From contig NZ_AXAJ01000007.1 in the NCBI RefSeq assembly GCF_000472445.1, positions 750-64,749 of the forward strand: 64,000 bases of DNA, in the 5' to 3' direction. Origin of the DNA: Burkholderia sp. WSM2230. Its GTDB lineage: Bacteria > Pseudomonadota > Gammaproteobacteria > Burkholderiales > Burkholderiaceae. The translations under genes were made by a program, and so were the position numbers. The notes beneath the pieces were generated by a model that ran no database searches, was not told the DNA's origin, and saw only the letters and a list, made by a program, of their open reading frames with translations. This document shows positions 25,048 to 33,831 of the stretch, piece after piece; the stretch's first letter is position 1; every line of letters begins with the position of its first letter.

Positions 25048-25830
25048 TTAGCTGCCGTACACGTCGAAGTCGAAGTACTTCTTCTCGAGCTTCTTATACG
25101 TACCGTCCTTGATGATGTCGGCTATGGCCTTGTCGACCTTCGCCTTCAGGTCCGTGTCTTCCTTGCGCATGCCGATGCCCGCGCCGTTGCCGAGAATCTT
25201 CGGATCGTCCAGATTTTTGCCGACGAAGTCGAAGCCCGCGCCGCGCGGCGTCTTCAGGAAGCCGATTTCAGCTTGCACGGCATCTTGCAGCGCTGCATCG
25301 AGACGGCCCGAAAGCAAGTCCGCATACACTTGGTCCTGGTTCTGATACGGCACGACCTTCGTGCCCTTCGGTTCCCAGTACGTCTTTGCGTAGGTTTCCT
25401 GGATCGTGCCCTGTTCGACGCCGACCGTCTTGCCCTTCAGCGATTCAGCCGTCGGCAGGATGCCCGAGCCCTTCTTCGCGACGAGGCGCGTCGGCGTGTT
25501 GAACAGCTTCGACGAGAAGGCGATCTGTTCGGCGCGTTGCGGCGTCATCGACATCGACGAGAGCACGCCGTCGAACTTCTTGGCTTTCAGGGCCGGGATC
25601 ATGCCGTCGAAGTCGTTTTCGACCCACACGCACTTGGCTTTAAGGCGCGCGCAGATTTCGTTGCCGAGGTCGATATCGAAGCCAACGAGCTTGCCGTCGG
25701 AGCCTTTGGACTCGAACGGGGGATAGCTGGCATCGACGCCGAAACGGATGGTGGACCAATCTTTAGCGTGTGCGCCAATCGAGACGGTGGCAAGCAGAGC
25801 AACCGTCAAAGCCGCTAGCAGTTTTTTCAC
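25048..25830 (-). CDS. ABC transporter substrate-binding protein, lysine/arginine/ornithine (ArgT/HisJ) type
   Basis: A 260-residue periplasmic binding protein. The signal peptide is KLLAALTVALLATVSIGAHA, then the family opening IRFGVDASYPPFESKGSDGK and LVGFDIDLGNEICARL. Ligand-site features of the polar amino acid family are present (SMSMTPQRAEQIAFS; KTVGVEQGTIQE). It should deliver basic amino acids to a polar amino acid ABC importer, but no permease or ATPase lies nearby. A good GAGGAG ribosome binding site precedes the ATG and a terminator follows the gene. Confidence 0.88.
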   Translation of the reverse strand: MKKLLAALTVALLATVSIGAHAKDWSTIRFGVDASYPPFESKGSDGKLVGFDIDLGNEICARLKAKCVWVENDFDGMIPALKAKKFDGVLSSMSMTPQRAEQIAFSSKLFNTPTRLVAKKGSGILPTAESLKGKTVGVEQGTIQETYAKTYWEPKGTKVVPYQNQDQVYADLLSGRLDAALQDAVQAEIGFLKTPRGAGFDFVGKNLDDPKILGNGAGIGMRKEDTDLKAKVDKAIADIIKDGTYKKLEKKYFDFDVYGS

Positions 25831-26445
25831 TGTTTAACTCCTCGGTGTAGTTCAAGTACTCCCGCATGCGGTCGTGCCGCTGGCGGGAAACCCGGCGCGA
25901 CTCACGACCGGGCCTGGGTTGAAGCCGCCGGCCGGGGCGGCCAGCAGCGCGCGCCAAGCTTATCAGTTCAAAAATATTGGGTAGTTAGTGAAACACCGGA
26001 TGGCGCAGGACGGACGCCTCTAAAATAAAGGCGCTCCTGCCCGAGTGTATCCGGAGACGATGCGCGCCGCATCTACATGTTGACGGCGATCAAACGCGTG
26101 ATGCCACTGCCGTTATGCCTTCCTGTGGCGGTGAATGCGAATCGTTAAATCGTATTTGCAATAGCCGCGTCCATTTATTTCGTCGCAAGATTAAAGAAAA
26201 TTACGTGCGTGCCGTTATGACGTGATGATTGCCCGTCGTGTCCCGCCTAGTGTGAGTTATTTATGACATTGAGGCAGTAAGGAAACCAAAAACATATTGC
26301 TTGGCGCTATCATCGTTGCTCCTCTCGCTCGCCATACAGCGCAAAAAACAGCAGTCCTGTCTGAGGAAACGTTCTCCGTATTCATTCGCGATTCATCATG
26401 CGGGCATAGGCTCGCCGGAACTGCCTTCTGCTTTAACGGTGTCGT
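25831..26445. other. Long AT-richer divergent intergenic region
   Basis: About 615 bases between the divergent ArgT-like and PotD-like genes. Part of it (26130-26300) is clearly AT-richer than the genes around it. I find no open frame with a ribosome binding site, no RNA gene, and no long inverted repeat. It probably holds promoters for both neighbours and could hide a regulatory RNA that I cannot recognise by eye. Confidence 0.4.
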
Positions 26446-27594
26446 ATGCACAAGATTTCGACGGCAGATGAAAAGCGCTGCAACGCGCGGCGTGGCCAGC
26501 GGCGAATGACAGCGGCTGTGCGGCGCACACGGTTAGCCGCGCCGCGCGCTGGCGGCGTCATGCTGCAGCTCATGCTGAGCGTGTTTCTGTGCGTTGGGAT
26601 GCTTTCGGGAGCCTCTGCCGAGGCTGCGAAAAAAGTCCTGCATGTGCTTGCATGGCCTGGCTACGCCGACGCGGATGTGGTGAGAACTTTCGAATCGCGC
26701 TACGACGTAAAGGTGGAAGTCACGCTCGTCGATTCGGACGAAGCACTGTGGGCGCAGCTACATGCGAAAAACGCGCCGCCTTTCGACGTGCTCGCTGCCA
26801 ACACCGCCGAAATTCAGCGCTATACGCGCGCGAATCTGCTTGCGCCGCTCGACCTGCAAAGCCTGCCGAACACGGCACGACAATTGCCGCGTTTTCAGGC
26901 GCGCGCGTCGATTGAAGGCATTGTGACGGACGGCAAGGTCTACGCAATTCCGTTTACCTATTCGTCGATGGGCCTCATTTACGACCGCAAGCAGGTTCCG
27001 GTTGCGCCGCGCTCGATGCGCGAACTGTGGAACCCGCGCTACCGCGGCAAGGTGCTCGACTTCAACAGCGCGCAGCACAACTTTTCATTCACGGCGTTGG
27101 CGTTGGGTTATCGCGATCCATTCCATCTGAACGACGAGCAGATGCGCGCGATCGCTCACAAGCTCGTCGAACTGCGCCGCAATCTGTTGACCTATTACAC
27201 GTTGCCCGAAGAGGCCACTGCGTTTTTCATCCAGCATAACGTCGCGTTGATGTTCGGCAACTACGGCACACAGCAAGTGGAATTGCTGCGCCGCGCGGGC
27301 GCCGACGTCGGCTACGTGATTCCCGACGAAGGCGTGCTCGCGTGGCTCGATTGCTGGTCGATGACGCGTGCGGCCGCCGATCCTGGGCTCGCTCTCGCAT
27401 GGATCAATTACATGCTGGAACCGGACGTAAGCCGGTTGCTGACGCGGCGGCAGGGGCTCGCCAACACATTGACTGCGTCCGCCGCGAATAACGACAACGC
27501 ACGCATCGTGTGGATCGGCCCGGTCGAGAACATTCAGCGGCGCGAGGACCTGTGGGCCAGAATCGCGTCCGGTGACCGCTCGGAGCGCTTCTGA
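26446..27594 (+). CDS. PotD/PotF-like periplasmic polyamine-binding protein, coupled to a diguanylate cyclase
   Basis: Up to 382 residues with an N-terminal signal segment (MLQLMLSVFLCVGMLSGASA). The mature part follows the spermidine/putrescine-binding family: VLHVLAWPGYADADVVRTFE, DVLAANTAEIQRYT, YAIPFTYSSMGLIYD, LWNPRYRGKVL, and DEGVLAWLDCW, which aligns with the ligand-binding WxD segment of PotD, then ALAWINYMLEPDVSRLL. The start is unsure: ATG 26446, 26506 and 26560 are all possible. No ABC permease or ATPase is near. Its stop overlaps the start of a membrane diguanylate cyclase gene by one base (TGATG), so it may be a sensory partner, not a transporter part, like NspS of Vibrio. Confidence 0.82.
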   Translation: MHKISTADEKRCNARRGQRRMTAAVRRTRLAAPRAGGVMLQLMLSVFLCVGMLSGASAEAAKKVLHVLAWPGYADADVVRTFESRYDVKVEVTLVDSDEALWAQLHAKNAPPFDVLAANTAEIQRYTRANLLAPLDLQSLPNTARQLPRFQARASIEGIVTDGKVYAIPFTYSSMGLIYDRKQVPVAPRSMRELWNPRYRGKVLDFNSAQHNFSFTALALGYRDPFHLNDEQMRAIAHKLVELRRNLLTYYTLPEEATAFFIQHNVALMFGNYGTQQVELLRRAGADVGYVIPDEGVLAWLDCWSMTRAAADPGLALAWINYMLEPDVSRLLTRRQGLANTLTASAANNDNARIVWIGPVENIQRREDLWARIASGDRSERF

Positions 27595-29417
27595 TGATCC
27601 GCCCGGGCCTCACTTTCAAGCTGTCCGTTCTGCTCGCGTGCATCGGCGTGCTGGCATCGGGCGCGACCGGCTATTACGCGTACCACTCGAACCGGACGAT
27701 GCTTGTGAAGGAGGCTGGGCGCAGCTTGCTGACCTCCACGGAACTGCTCGGCGAGCGCTTTTCCGCATCAATCGACGACGTCGGCGCGGACGCTCTCGTG
27801 CTCGCGAGCCTGCCCTCCTCGGCACAAGTCGCGGCCACCGATGACGGTTTCGGCGCGAGCCTGCCGCGCGAACGGCTCGCGCAGGTCTATTCGAGCTTCA
27901 TGATCCATCACGCCCAATATCTGCAGGTCCGCCTGATCAGCCGCGCGCATCATGGGCTCGAGATCATTCGGTTCGACCGCGACGCCGACGGACTGATCCG
28001 TGTGGAAGGCGTCGATCTGCAGGAAAAAGGCCAGTTTCCGTACGTGTTCGAGCCGCTGGCATTTTCGCCGGGGCGCATTTACACGTCGCCTATTCTGGTC
28101 AATCACGAATATGGTGCGCACGCGGCGCAAGGCAAGCCGACGCTGAGGATTGGCACGCCTGTGGCCAATGCGCAGGGCGTGCCGGTCGGCGTGGTGGTGA
28201 TCGACGTCGATCTGGCGGATCTGTTAAAGCACCTGCAAAGCGATCTGCCAAGCGATTATCAGGTCTATCTCGCGAACGAATGGGGCGACTTCCTCGTTCA
28301 TCCCGATCCGGCTAAAACGTTCGGCTTCGACGTCGGCCGCCGCGTGCTGATGCAGGACAGCTTCACTGTCACCAAGCCGCTTTTCGATCAGAAGGAGAGC
28401 GAAGTACTTGTGAACGATCTGGCTCGTCCCCGGCAGGCGGATGGGCAGGTGCTCGCCTTCGTTCGCAGACCGTTCGGCGCATCCGAGGGCAACCGCTTTA
28501 TCGTGCTGGGACTCGGCAAGCCGCTCGAAGACGTGCTGTCCGGCGCGCATCTGCTGGGCGACAGCATCATCCACATGGTGTTGATCTTTAGCGGGCTTGC
28601 GGTGCTGCTCGCGATTCTCTTCGCACGCGCGCTCACCAAGCCGCTGCATATGCTTGCATACGCGGCGACGCACCTGTTCGCCGAACATGCGATGGAAACG
28701 CTGCCGCTCAAGCGCACCGACGAGATCGGCATACTCGCGCGCTGCTTCGATCGCCTGCGCCGCGAAATCAGGTCGCAAATGGACGCGCTGCACGTCAAGC
28801 AGCGCGAGCTCGTGCATCTCGCCACGCACGACGTGCTGACCGGACTGCCGAACCGCACGCTGTTCATGGACAAACTGGAGCGCGCGATTCAGGACGCGAC
28901 GCGCCGCCGTGAAGGCCTCGCTGTGCTGTTCGTGGACCTCGACCGCTTCAAGCAGATCAACGATCAGTTCGGGCATTCCGTCGGCGACAAGGTGCTCGTC
29001 GCAGTGGCGCGGCGGCTCAAACAGGTGCTGCATTCCGCGGATGTCGTCGCGCGACTCGGCGGCGACGAATTCATCGTGCTGATAGAAGGGCCGCGTTCGG
29101 CGGAAGCGGCGCCGGGCGTCGCATCGCGCATCATGACGACGCTGAACGAAGAGATCGTGATGGACGGCCAGGGCATGACGGTGGGCGCGAGCATCGGCAT
29201 CAGCCAGTTTCCCGACGACAGCGGTACGGCGGAAGAACTGCTGCTCAATGCGGACGCCGCGATGTACGCGGCGAAATCGGGGGGACGCTGCGCGTATCTG
29301 CGTTATCACGACGTTCTCGAAGCGCGCCGGCGCCAGCAGGCGGAGCATGCCGAAACCGTCCACGCGCAGGCTGGCGAGAGCGCAACCGAAGGACACGAGG
29401 CAGAGCCCACGGCCTGA
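27594..29417 (+). CDS. Membrane diguanylate cyclase with periplasmic Cache-like sensor, HAMP and GGDEF
   Basis: A 607-residue protein. A first helix lies at about 9-28, followed by a periplasmic double-Cache-like sensor of about 290 residues, a second helix (MVLIFSGLAVLLAILFARAL), a HAMP linker (KPLHMLAYAAT to GILARCFDRLR) and a GGDEF domain. The catalytic GGDEF is exact at residues 488-492 and the substrate block NRTLFMDKLERAI is in place. The inhibitory RxxD motif is not present (HSAD at its position). It should make c-di-GMP. It is translationally coupled to the PotD-like gene, so a polyamine-loaded binding protein is a plausible input. Confidence 0.87.
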   Translation: MIRPGLTFKLSVLLACIGVLASGATGYYAYHSNRTMLVKEAGRSLLTSTELLGERFSASIDDVGADALVLASLPSSAQVAATDDGFGASLPRERLAQVYSSFMIHHAQYLQVRLISRAHHGLEIIRFDRDADGLIRVEGVDLQEKGQFPYVFEPLAFSPGRIYTSPILVNHEYGAHAAQGKPTLRIGTPVANAQGVPVGVVVIDVDLADLLKHLQSDLPSDYQVYLANEWGDFLVHPDPAKTFGFDVGRRVLMQDSFTVTKPLFDQKESEVLVNDLARPRQADGQVLAFVRRPFGASEGNRFIVLGLGKPLEDVLSGAHLLGDSIIHMVLIFSGLAVLLAILFARALTKPLHMLAYAATHLFAEHAMETLPLKRTDEIGILARCFDRLRREIRSQMDALHVKQRELVHLATHDVLTGLPNRTLFMDKLERAIQDATRRREGLAVLFVDLDRFKQINDQFGHSVGDKVLVAVARRLKQVLHSADVVARLGGDEFIVLIEGPRSAEAAPGVASRIMTTLNEEIVMDGQGMTVGASIGISQFPDDSGTAEELLLNADAAMYAAKSGGRCAYLRYHDVLEARRRQQAEHAETVHAQAGESATEGHEAEPTA

Positions 29418-29567
29418 TAAGCGCCTCGTCTCGCGCGTTGCTGCAACGCCGCCATCGCTCCCCGCGCGCCATGCTTTTGCAACAAATGCAGCGCGTGATG
29501 AAGAGACCCCGAAACCCGCCGTCTTGTGGCAAAGTGTGCCGTTTCGAAGCCACGAGGTGAGCGGCCA

Positions 29568-29740
29568 ATGACAGGTCGCCTGGTCTGTGTGATGGGGCCG
29601 TCCGGCGCGGGCAAAGACGCGTTGCTCCGTTTCGCGCGCCACGCGCCTTTTCGTTGCCCGACGGCGTGCGCTGCGAATCAATCGACAATTCCGGCGAACT
29701 TGAAGACGCGGGTCATGCGTTGATCGCTTTCCCCGAGGCC
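29568..29740 (+). pseudogene. phnN: Collapsed phnN (ribose 1,5-bisphosphokinase) remnant
   Basis: ATG 29568, after GAGGTGA, reads MTGRLVCVMGPSGAGKDALL, the P-loop start of PhnN kinases. After about 27 codons the match ends. In a different frame the following bases read SIDNSGELEDAGHALIAF, which resembles the C-terminal end of PhnN. The roughly 140 codons between are missing. So start and end remain, joined by a deletion with a frame change. PhnN makes 5-phosphoribosyl diphosphate in phosphonate use; no other phn gene is in the window. The rest of 29418-29805 shows nothing else. Confidence 0.5.
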
Positions 29741-29805
29741 GCAGCGAGGCGCTACTCCTGCCCTCGTATCCGCCTTCAGCTTCCCATTACGGAGCCTTTT
29801 GCAAA

Positions 29806-30996
29806 ATGAGCGAAACCGCGCGTTTCACCGAAGTAGCCGATCTGATCCCCGCCGCCGAAAGCCTGCGCGACATTCGCCATCACATTCATCGCCATCCGGA
29901 ACTCGCTTACGAAGAGTTGGAAACCGCTGCGCTCGTCGCCGGCAAGCTGGAGCAATGGGGCTGGCAGGTGACGCGCGGCGTCGGTCAAACCGGTGTGGTG
30001 GGCACGCTGAAGGCCGGCGACGGCAAGCGCAGCATCGGCATTCGCGCGGACATGGACGCGTTGCCGATCGTCGAGCAGACCGGCTTGCCTTATGCAAGCG
30101 GCACGCACGGCAAGATGCACGCGTGCGGTCACGACGGCCACACCACGATGCTGCTCGGTGCGGCACAGCGCCTTGCGCAAACGCGCAATTTTTCGGGCAC
30201 GGTGCATCTGTACTTTCAGCCGGCCGAGGAAAGCGGCATAGACAGCGGCGCGAAGAAAATGATCGAAGACGGCTTGTTCGAGCGCTTCCCGTGCGACGCC
30301 GTATTCGGTCTGCACAATCATCCGGGCGCGGAGCCTGGCGTGCTGCTGTTTCGCAAGGGGCCGTTCATGTCGGCGGGCGACAAGGCGATCATCACGATCG
30401 AAGGCGTGGGCGGTCATGCGGCGCGCCCGCATCTCACGGTCGATCCGGTCGTGGTGGCCGCGAGCATCGTGATGGCGTTGCAGACGATTGTCGCGCGCAA
30501 CGTCGATCCGTCGCAGCCGGCCGTCGTGACGGTCGGCTCGATGCATGCCGGCACGGCGAATAACGTGATTGCCAGTACGGCGAAGCTCGAACTGAGCGTG
30601 CGGTCGTTCAGCGCGGAAGTGCGCGCGTTGCTGAAAAAGCGCATTACGGAACTGGCCGGGACACAGGCCGCGAGTTATGGCGGCAAGGCCGTCGTCGAAT
30701 ATATCGAAGGCTATCCGGTCGTCATTAATTCGGATGACGAAACAGATTTCGCAATCGGAGTTGCGCGTGAACTCGTGGGCCACGATAAGGTCGTCGCGCA
30801 GACGGACATTCTGATGGGCAGCGAAGACTTTGCATTCATGCTGCAAAAGCGGCCGGGCACGTTCTTGCGTATCGGCAACGGAGTGGGCGAAGACGGCTGC
30901 ATGGTGCACAACCCGCATTACGACTTCAATGACCGCAATCTGCCGGTGGGCGCCGCGTTCTGGACGCGGCTCGTCGAACGGTATCTCAGCCGCTAA
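29806..30996 (+). CDS. M20 family metallo-amidohydrolase (hippurate/N-acyl amino acid hydrolase type)
   Basis: A 396-residue cytoplasmic amidohydrolase. It shows RHHIHRHPELAYEE, then IRADMDALPI, the metal motif MHACGHDGHTTML, YFQPAEESG, a dimerisation insert with GGHAARPH, and GSEDFAFML near the end with HNPHYDFND, all standard for M20D enzymes (hippuricase, aminoacylase, IAA-amino acid hydrolase). It cleaves the amide of an acylated amino acid. It appears monocistronic, with CGGAGCC upstream of the ATG. The true substrate is not determinable. Confidence 0.88.
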   Translation: MSETARFTEVADLIPAAESLRDIRHHIHRHPELAYEELETAALVAGKLEQWGWQVTRGVGQTGVVGTLKAGDGKRSIGIRADMDALPIVEQTGLPYASGTHGKMHACGHDGHTTMLLGAAQRLAQTRNFSGTVHLYFQPAEESGIDSGAKKMIEDGLFERFPCDAVFGLHNHPGAEPGVLLFRKGPFMSAGDKAIITIEGVGGHAARPHLTVDPVVVAASIVMALQTIVARNVDPSQPAVVTVGSMHAGTANNVIASTAKLELSVRSFSAEVRALLKKRITELAGTQAASYGGKAVVEYIEGYPVVINSDDETDFAIGVARELVGHDKVVAQTDILMGSEDFAFMLQKRPGTFLRIGNGVGEDGCMVHNPHYDFNDRNLPVGAAFWTRLVERYLSR

Positions 30997-31004
30997 AGCC
31001 AGCG

Positions 31005-31034
31005 GCGCGCGCGGCGGGCGCCGGCCGCGCGCGC
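31005..31034. terminator. GC-only hairpin between convergent genes
   Basis: An 11-bp perfect inverted repeat (GCGCGCGCGGC and GCCGCGCGCGC) with an eight-base loop between the M20 gene and the IclR gene. There is no T run on either side, so terminator function is possible but weakly supported. Confidence 0.35.
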
Positions 31035-31072
31035 TTCAAGGTTCTTCGTGTCGTGCGCAAGCACCGGCGACA

Positions 31073-31897
31073 TCAACCGCGCCGCGCCACCATCTCGGAC
31101 ACGGTTTGCGCCGCCTGCTGCAGCGGTTCGAGAAACGCTTTGACCATCTGCTTCGCGGAGTTGCGTTGCGCGTTGCCGCTGATGTTCATCGCCGCGATCA
31201 CGCGGCCCTGACGATTGCGGATCGGCGCCGACAGCGAAATCAGACCGCCTTCCAGCTCCTGATCGACGATGGCCCAGCCCTGGCGGCGCACCTGCGCGAT
31301 CAGTTTCTTCAGCTCTTCCTTGTCGGTCACCGTGCGCGGCGTGTGCGCGTACAGCGGTGAAGAATTCAGCGTGGCGTCGAGCGTTTCGTCGTCGAGTGCG
31401 GAGAGCAGCACGCGGCCCATCGACGTGCAATACGCGGGCAAGCGGCTGCCGATCGACAGATTGATCGTCATTATCTTGTGCGTCGGCACGCGCAGCACAT
31501 ACACGATCTCGGTGCGGTCGAGCACTGCCGCTGAGCAGCTTTCGTGCACCTGTGCGGACAATTCCTCCATCACCGGTTCGGCGAGATTCCAGAAAGGCAT
31601 CGACGTCAGATACGCGAAGCCGAGGTCGAGAATTTTCGGCGTGAGGCGAAAGAGGCGCCCTTCGGCTTCCACATAGCCGAGCGTCTGCAAGGTCAACAGA
31701 ATGCGGCGCGCGCCTGCGCGCGTGAGGCCGGTGGCGGCGGCCACGTCGGTCAGCGTCTGTTCGGGGCGCTTCGCGTCGAACGCGCGGATCACCGCGAGGC
31801 CGCGCGCGAACGACTGCACGTAGGAGTCGCCCGGTTTGTCCGGGGCCGGTTCGGCGCTGACGGGAACGTCGGAAGACGGCGGCAAGGCTTTGCTCAT
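31073..31897 (-). CDS. IclR-family transcriptional regulator, PcaR/PobR-like
   Basis: A 274-residue regulator. The winged helix covers about 25-90 (YVQSFARGLAVIRAFD, TDVAAATGLTRAGARRILLTL), followed by the IclR effector domain with LPAYCTSMGRVLLSALDDE and GGLISLSAPIRNRQGRVIAAMNISG, here cited in parts. The YVQSFxRGLxVI opening and PAYCTSMGRVLL are typical of the PcaR/PcaU/PobR branch, which responds to protocatechuate, 4-hydroxybenzoate or beta-ketoadipate. A pcaF gene with possible IclR operators lies 7.6 kb away, so it is a candidate target. The gene is divergent from the GntR gene of the tetronate cluster. Confidence 0.87.
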   Translation of the reverse strand: MSKALPPSSDVPVSAEPAPDKPGDSYVQSFARGLAVIRAFDAKRPEQTLTDVAAATGLTRAGARRILLTLQTLGYVEAEGRLFRLTPKILDLGFAYLTSMPFWNLAEPVMEELSAQVHESCSAAVLDRTEIVYVLRVPTHKIMTINLSIGSRLPAYCTSMGRVLLSALDDETLDATLNSSPLYAHTPRTVTDKEELKKLIAQVRRQGWAIVDQELEGGLISLSAPIRNRQGRVIAAMNISGNAQRNSAKQMVKAFLEPLQQAAQTVSEMVARRG

Positions 31898-32114
31898 GGA
31901 CCTGGAAGAATGCGTTCGGAAGGCTCGGACACCGCTCGCGCCGACTCAATCGACGTAGTGGTGCACACAAAGCCGTGACGATAGCTTAAGCCCTCAGTTT
32001 CGCCAACTTCGCCGCCGTGTGGATGACGAACCCGCCAAAACCCAGGGTTTGCGCGGATGCAGCTCACATTCAAAATTTGTATGATGACCCGATGACATGA
32101 CAATGGGGCATGGG

Positions 32115-32819
32115 ATGTTCGACAGGATTCCAGCGCGCGCCTTGAGCGACACCGTCGCGCAGCAGCTTCTCAAGCAGATCGACAAGGGCACCTTCGAGCG
32201 CGGCGGCAAGCTGCCGACCGAAGCGGTGCTCGCGCAGCAGTTCGGCGTGAGCCGTACGGTGATTCGCGAGGCGATCTCGCGGCTGAAGAACGAGGGCGTG
32301 GTCGAGCCGCGTCAGGGCAGCGGCGTTTTCGTCGCGGCGCATGGGACGGTGCGGCCGCTGCGCATCGACTACGCGGAAGCGGTCGAGCCAGGCTCGGTCG
32401 TGCAGATTCTCGCGCTGCGGCGGGCTATCGAGGCCGAGGTCGCGTCTGAGGCCGCCATGCGCCGCACCGACGCGGACATGGTCGCCATCGACGCCGCGCT
32501 CGCCAAGATCGACCAGGCCGTCGCCGAGGGCGAGGACGGCGTGACCGAAGACGTCGCGTTCCACCGTGCGATTGCGGCGGCTACGGGCAATCCGTACTTC
32601 CTCAAGACGCTGACGTTCCTGAACCAGTATCTCGAGGCCGGCACGGTCGTTACCCGTCGTAACGAAGCATTGCGCGAGGACTTTTCGCGCCAGGTGCGCG
32701 AAGAGCATGCGGCTATCGCCGCCGCGATCCGTGCTGGCGACCCCATGGCCGCGCGCAATGCGGCGCGAACCCACATGTACAACGCGGCCCGGCGGCTCGC
32801 GGAAGCGGGCATTTGCTGA
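32115..32819 (+). CDS. GntR-family (FadR/FCD) regulator of the tetronate genes
   Basis: About 234 residues. The winged helix (about 5-75) includes LSDTVAQQLLKQIDKG and AVLAQQFGVSRTVIREAISRLK; the C-terminal FCD effector domain has the metal-binding pattern with VAFHRAIAAATGNPYF and EEHAAIAAAIRAGDPMAA, HMYNAARR. I prefer ATG 32115, six bases after GGGG, giving the common N-terminus MFDRIPARALS; ATG 32097 is also possible. It heads the ltnD-otnK-otnC-otnI-denD cluster on the same strand, and such regulators usually repress sugar-acid genes and release DNA on binding the acid. TTGTATGATGAC just upstream (32077-32088) could be part of its operator. Confidence 0.85.
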   Translation: MFDRIPARALSDTVAQQLLKQIDKGTFERGGKLPTEAVLAQQFGVSRTVIREAISRLKNEGVVEPRQGSGVFVAAHGTVRPLRIDYAEAVEPGSVVQILALRRAIEAEVASEAAMRRTDADMVAIDAALAKIDQAVAEGEDGVTEDVAFHRAIAAATGNPYFLKTLTFLNQYLEAGTVVTRRNEALREDFSRQVREEHAAIAAAIRAGDPMAARNAARTHMYNAARRLAEAGIC

Positions 32820-32926
32820 TGGTTCGCCGCGTCCCGCACAGGCTGCGCATACCGCACTTCCCGCGCATGCCGGGCACTCCGCGCCAGTCCGCCTGAGCGC
32901 GCAACAGATTCCAGAGAGGTTCAAGC

Positions 32927-33817
32927 ATGTCCAGAAATGTCGGTGTCATCGGTCTTGGCGCAATGGGTTTGGGCGTCGCGCGCTCGTTGCTGCGCGCGGG
33001 CTTTCGCGTTCACGCCTGCGATCTGCGCAGTGAAGTGTTGCAGGCGTTCGTGAAGGACGGCGGCGTGGCTTGTGCATCGCCAGCCGAACTTGGCGCGCAA
33101 TGCGAGGTGATCGTCACGCTCGTCGTGAATGCCGCGCAAACCGAGGCGGTGCTGTTCGGCGCACAGGGCGCGGTTGCGGCGATGAAGCCGGGCGGTGTCG
33201 TGATCGCAAGCGCGACGGTCGCGCCCGACTTCGCTATTGAACTCGGCAAGCGCATTGAGGCGGCCGGTTTGCAGATGCTCGACGCGCCGGTCTCCGGCGG
33301 CGCGGCGCGCGCAGCGTCCGGCGAAATGACGATGATGACGTCCGGCCCCGCAGCGGCCTACGCGGCGTGCGAGGACGTGCTGGCGGCGATGGCCGGCAAG
33401 GTCTATCGCCTTGGCTCGGCGCACGGCGCGGGATCGAAGGTGAAGATCATCAACCAGTTGCTCGCGGGCGTGCATATCGCGGTGGCGGCCGAGGCTATGG
33501 CGCTCGGCTTGCGCGAAGGCGTCGATCCCGGTGCGCTCTACGAGGTGATCACGCACAGCGCGGGTAATTCGTGGATGTTCGAAAACCGCGTGCCGCACAT
33601 ACTCAATGGCGATTACACGCCGCTGTCGGCCGTGGATATTTTCGTCAAGGACCTGGGCCTCGTGCTGGATACCGCGCGCCGCTCGAAGTTTCCGTTGCCG
33701 CTCTCGGCGGCGGCGCACCAGATGTTCATGATGGCGTCCACGGCCGGTCACGGCGGCGAGGACGATTCCGCGGTCATCAAGATTTTCCCCGGCATCGATG
33801 TGCCGGCGGCAAAGTAA
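32927..33817 (+). CDS. ltnD: L-threonate 2-dehydrogenase
   Basis: A 296-residue beta-hydroxyacid dehydrogenase. The N-terminal NAD motif is GVIGLGAMGLGVA, the substrate-binding block is DAPVSGGAARAASGEMTMM, and the catalytic lysine is in GAGSKVKIINQLLAG. LtnD oxidises L-threonate to 2-oxo-tetronate with NAD. The assignment among many beta-hydroxyacid dehydrogenases comes from the downstream otnK, otnC, otnI and denD genes, as in the Cupriavidus cluster. The ATG follows AGAGAGGTTCAAGC. Next gene starts 14 bases after the stop. Confidence 0.86.
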   Translation: MSRNVGVIGLGAMGLGVARSLLRAGFRVHACDLRSEVLQAFVKDGGVACASPAELGAQCEVIVTLVVNAAQTEAVLFGAQGAVAAMKPGGVVIASATVAPDFAIELGKRIEAAGLQMLDAPVSGGAARAASGEMTMMTSGPAAAYAACEDVLAAMAGKVYRLGSAHGAGSKVKIINQLLAGVHIAVAAEAMALGLREGVDPGALYEVITHSAGNSWMFENRVPHILNGDYTPLSAVDIFVKDLGLVLDTARRSKFPLPLSAAAHQMFMMASTAGHGGEDDSAVIKIFPGIDVPAAK

Positions 33818-33831
33818 CGGGGAGCGCCGCC

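Noticed and set aside
32077..32100. GntR operator before the tetronate regulator gene
   Set aside because: TTGTATGATGAC resembles half of a FadR-type site but no symmetric partner is seen; mentioned in the gene entry only.
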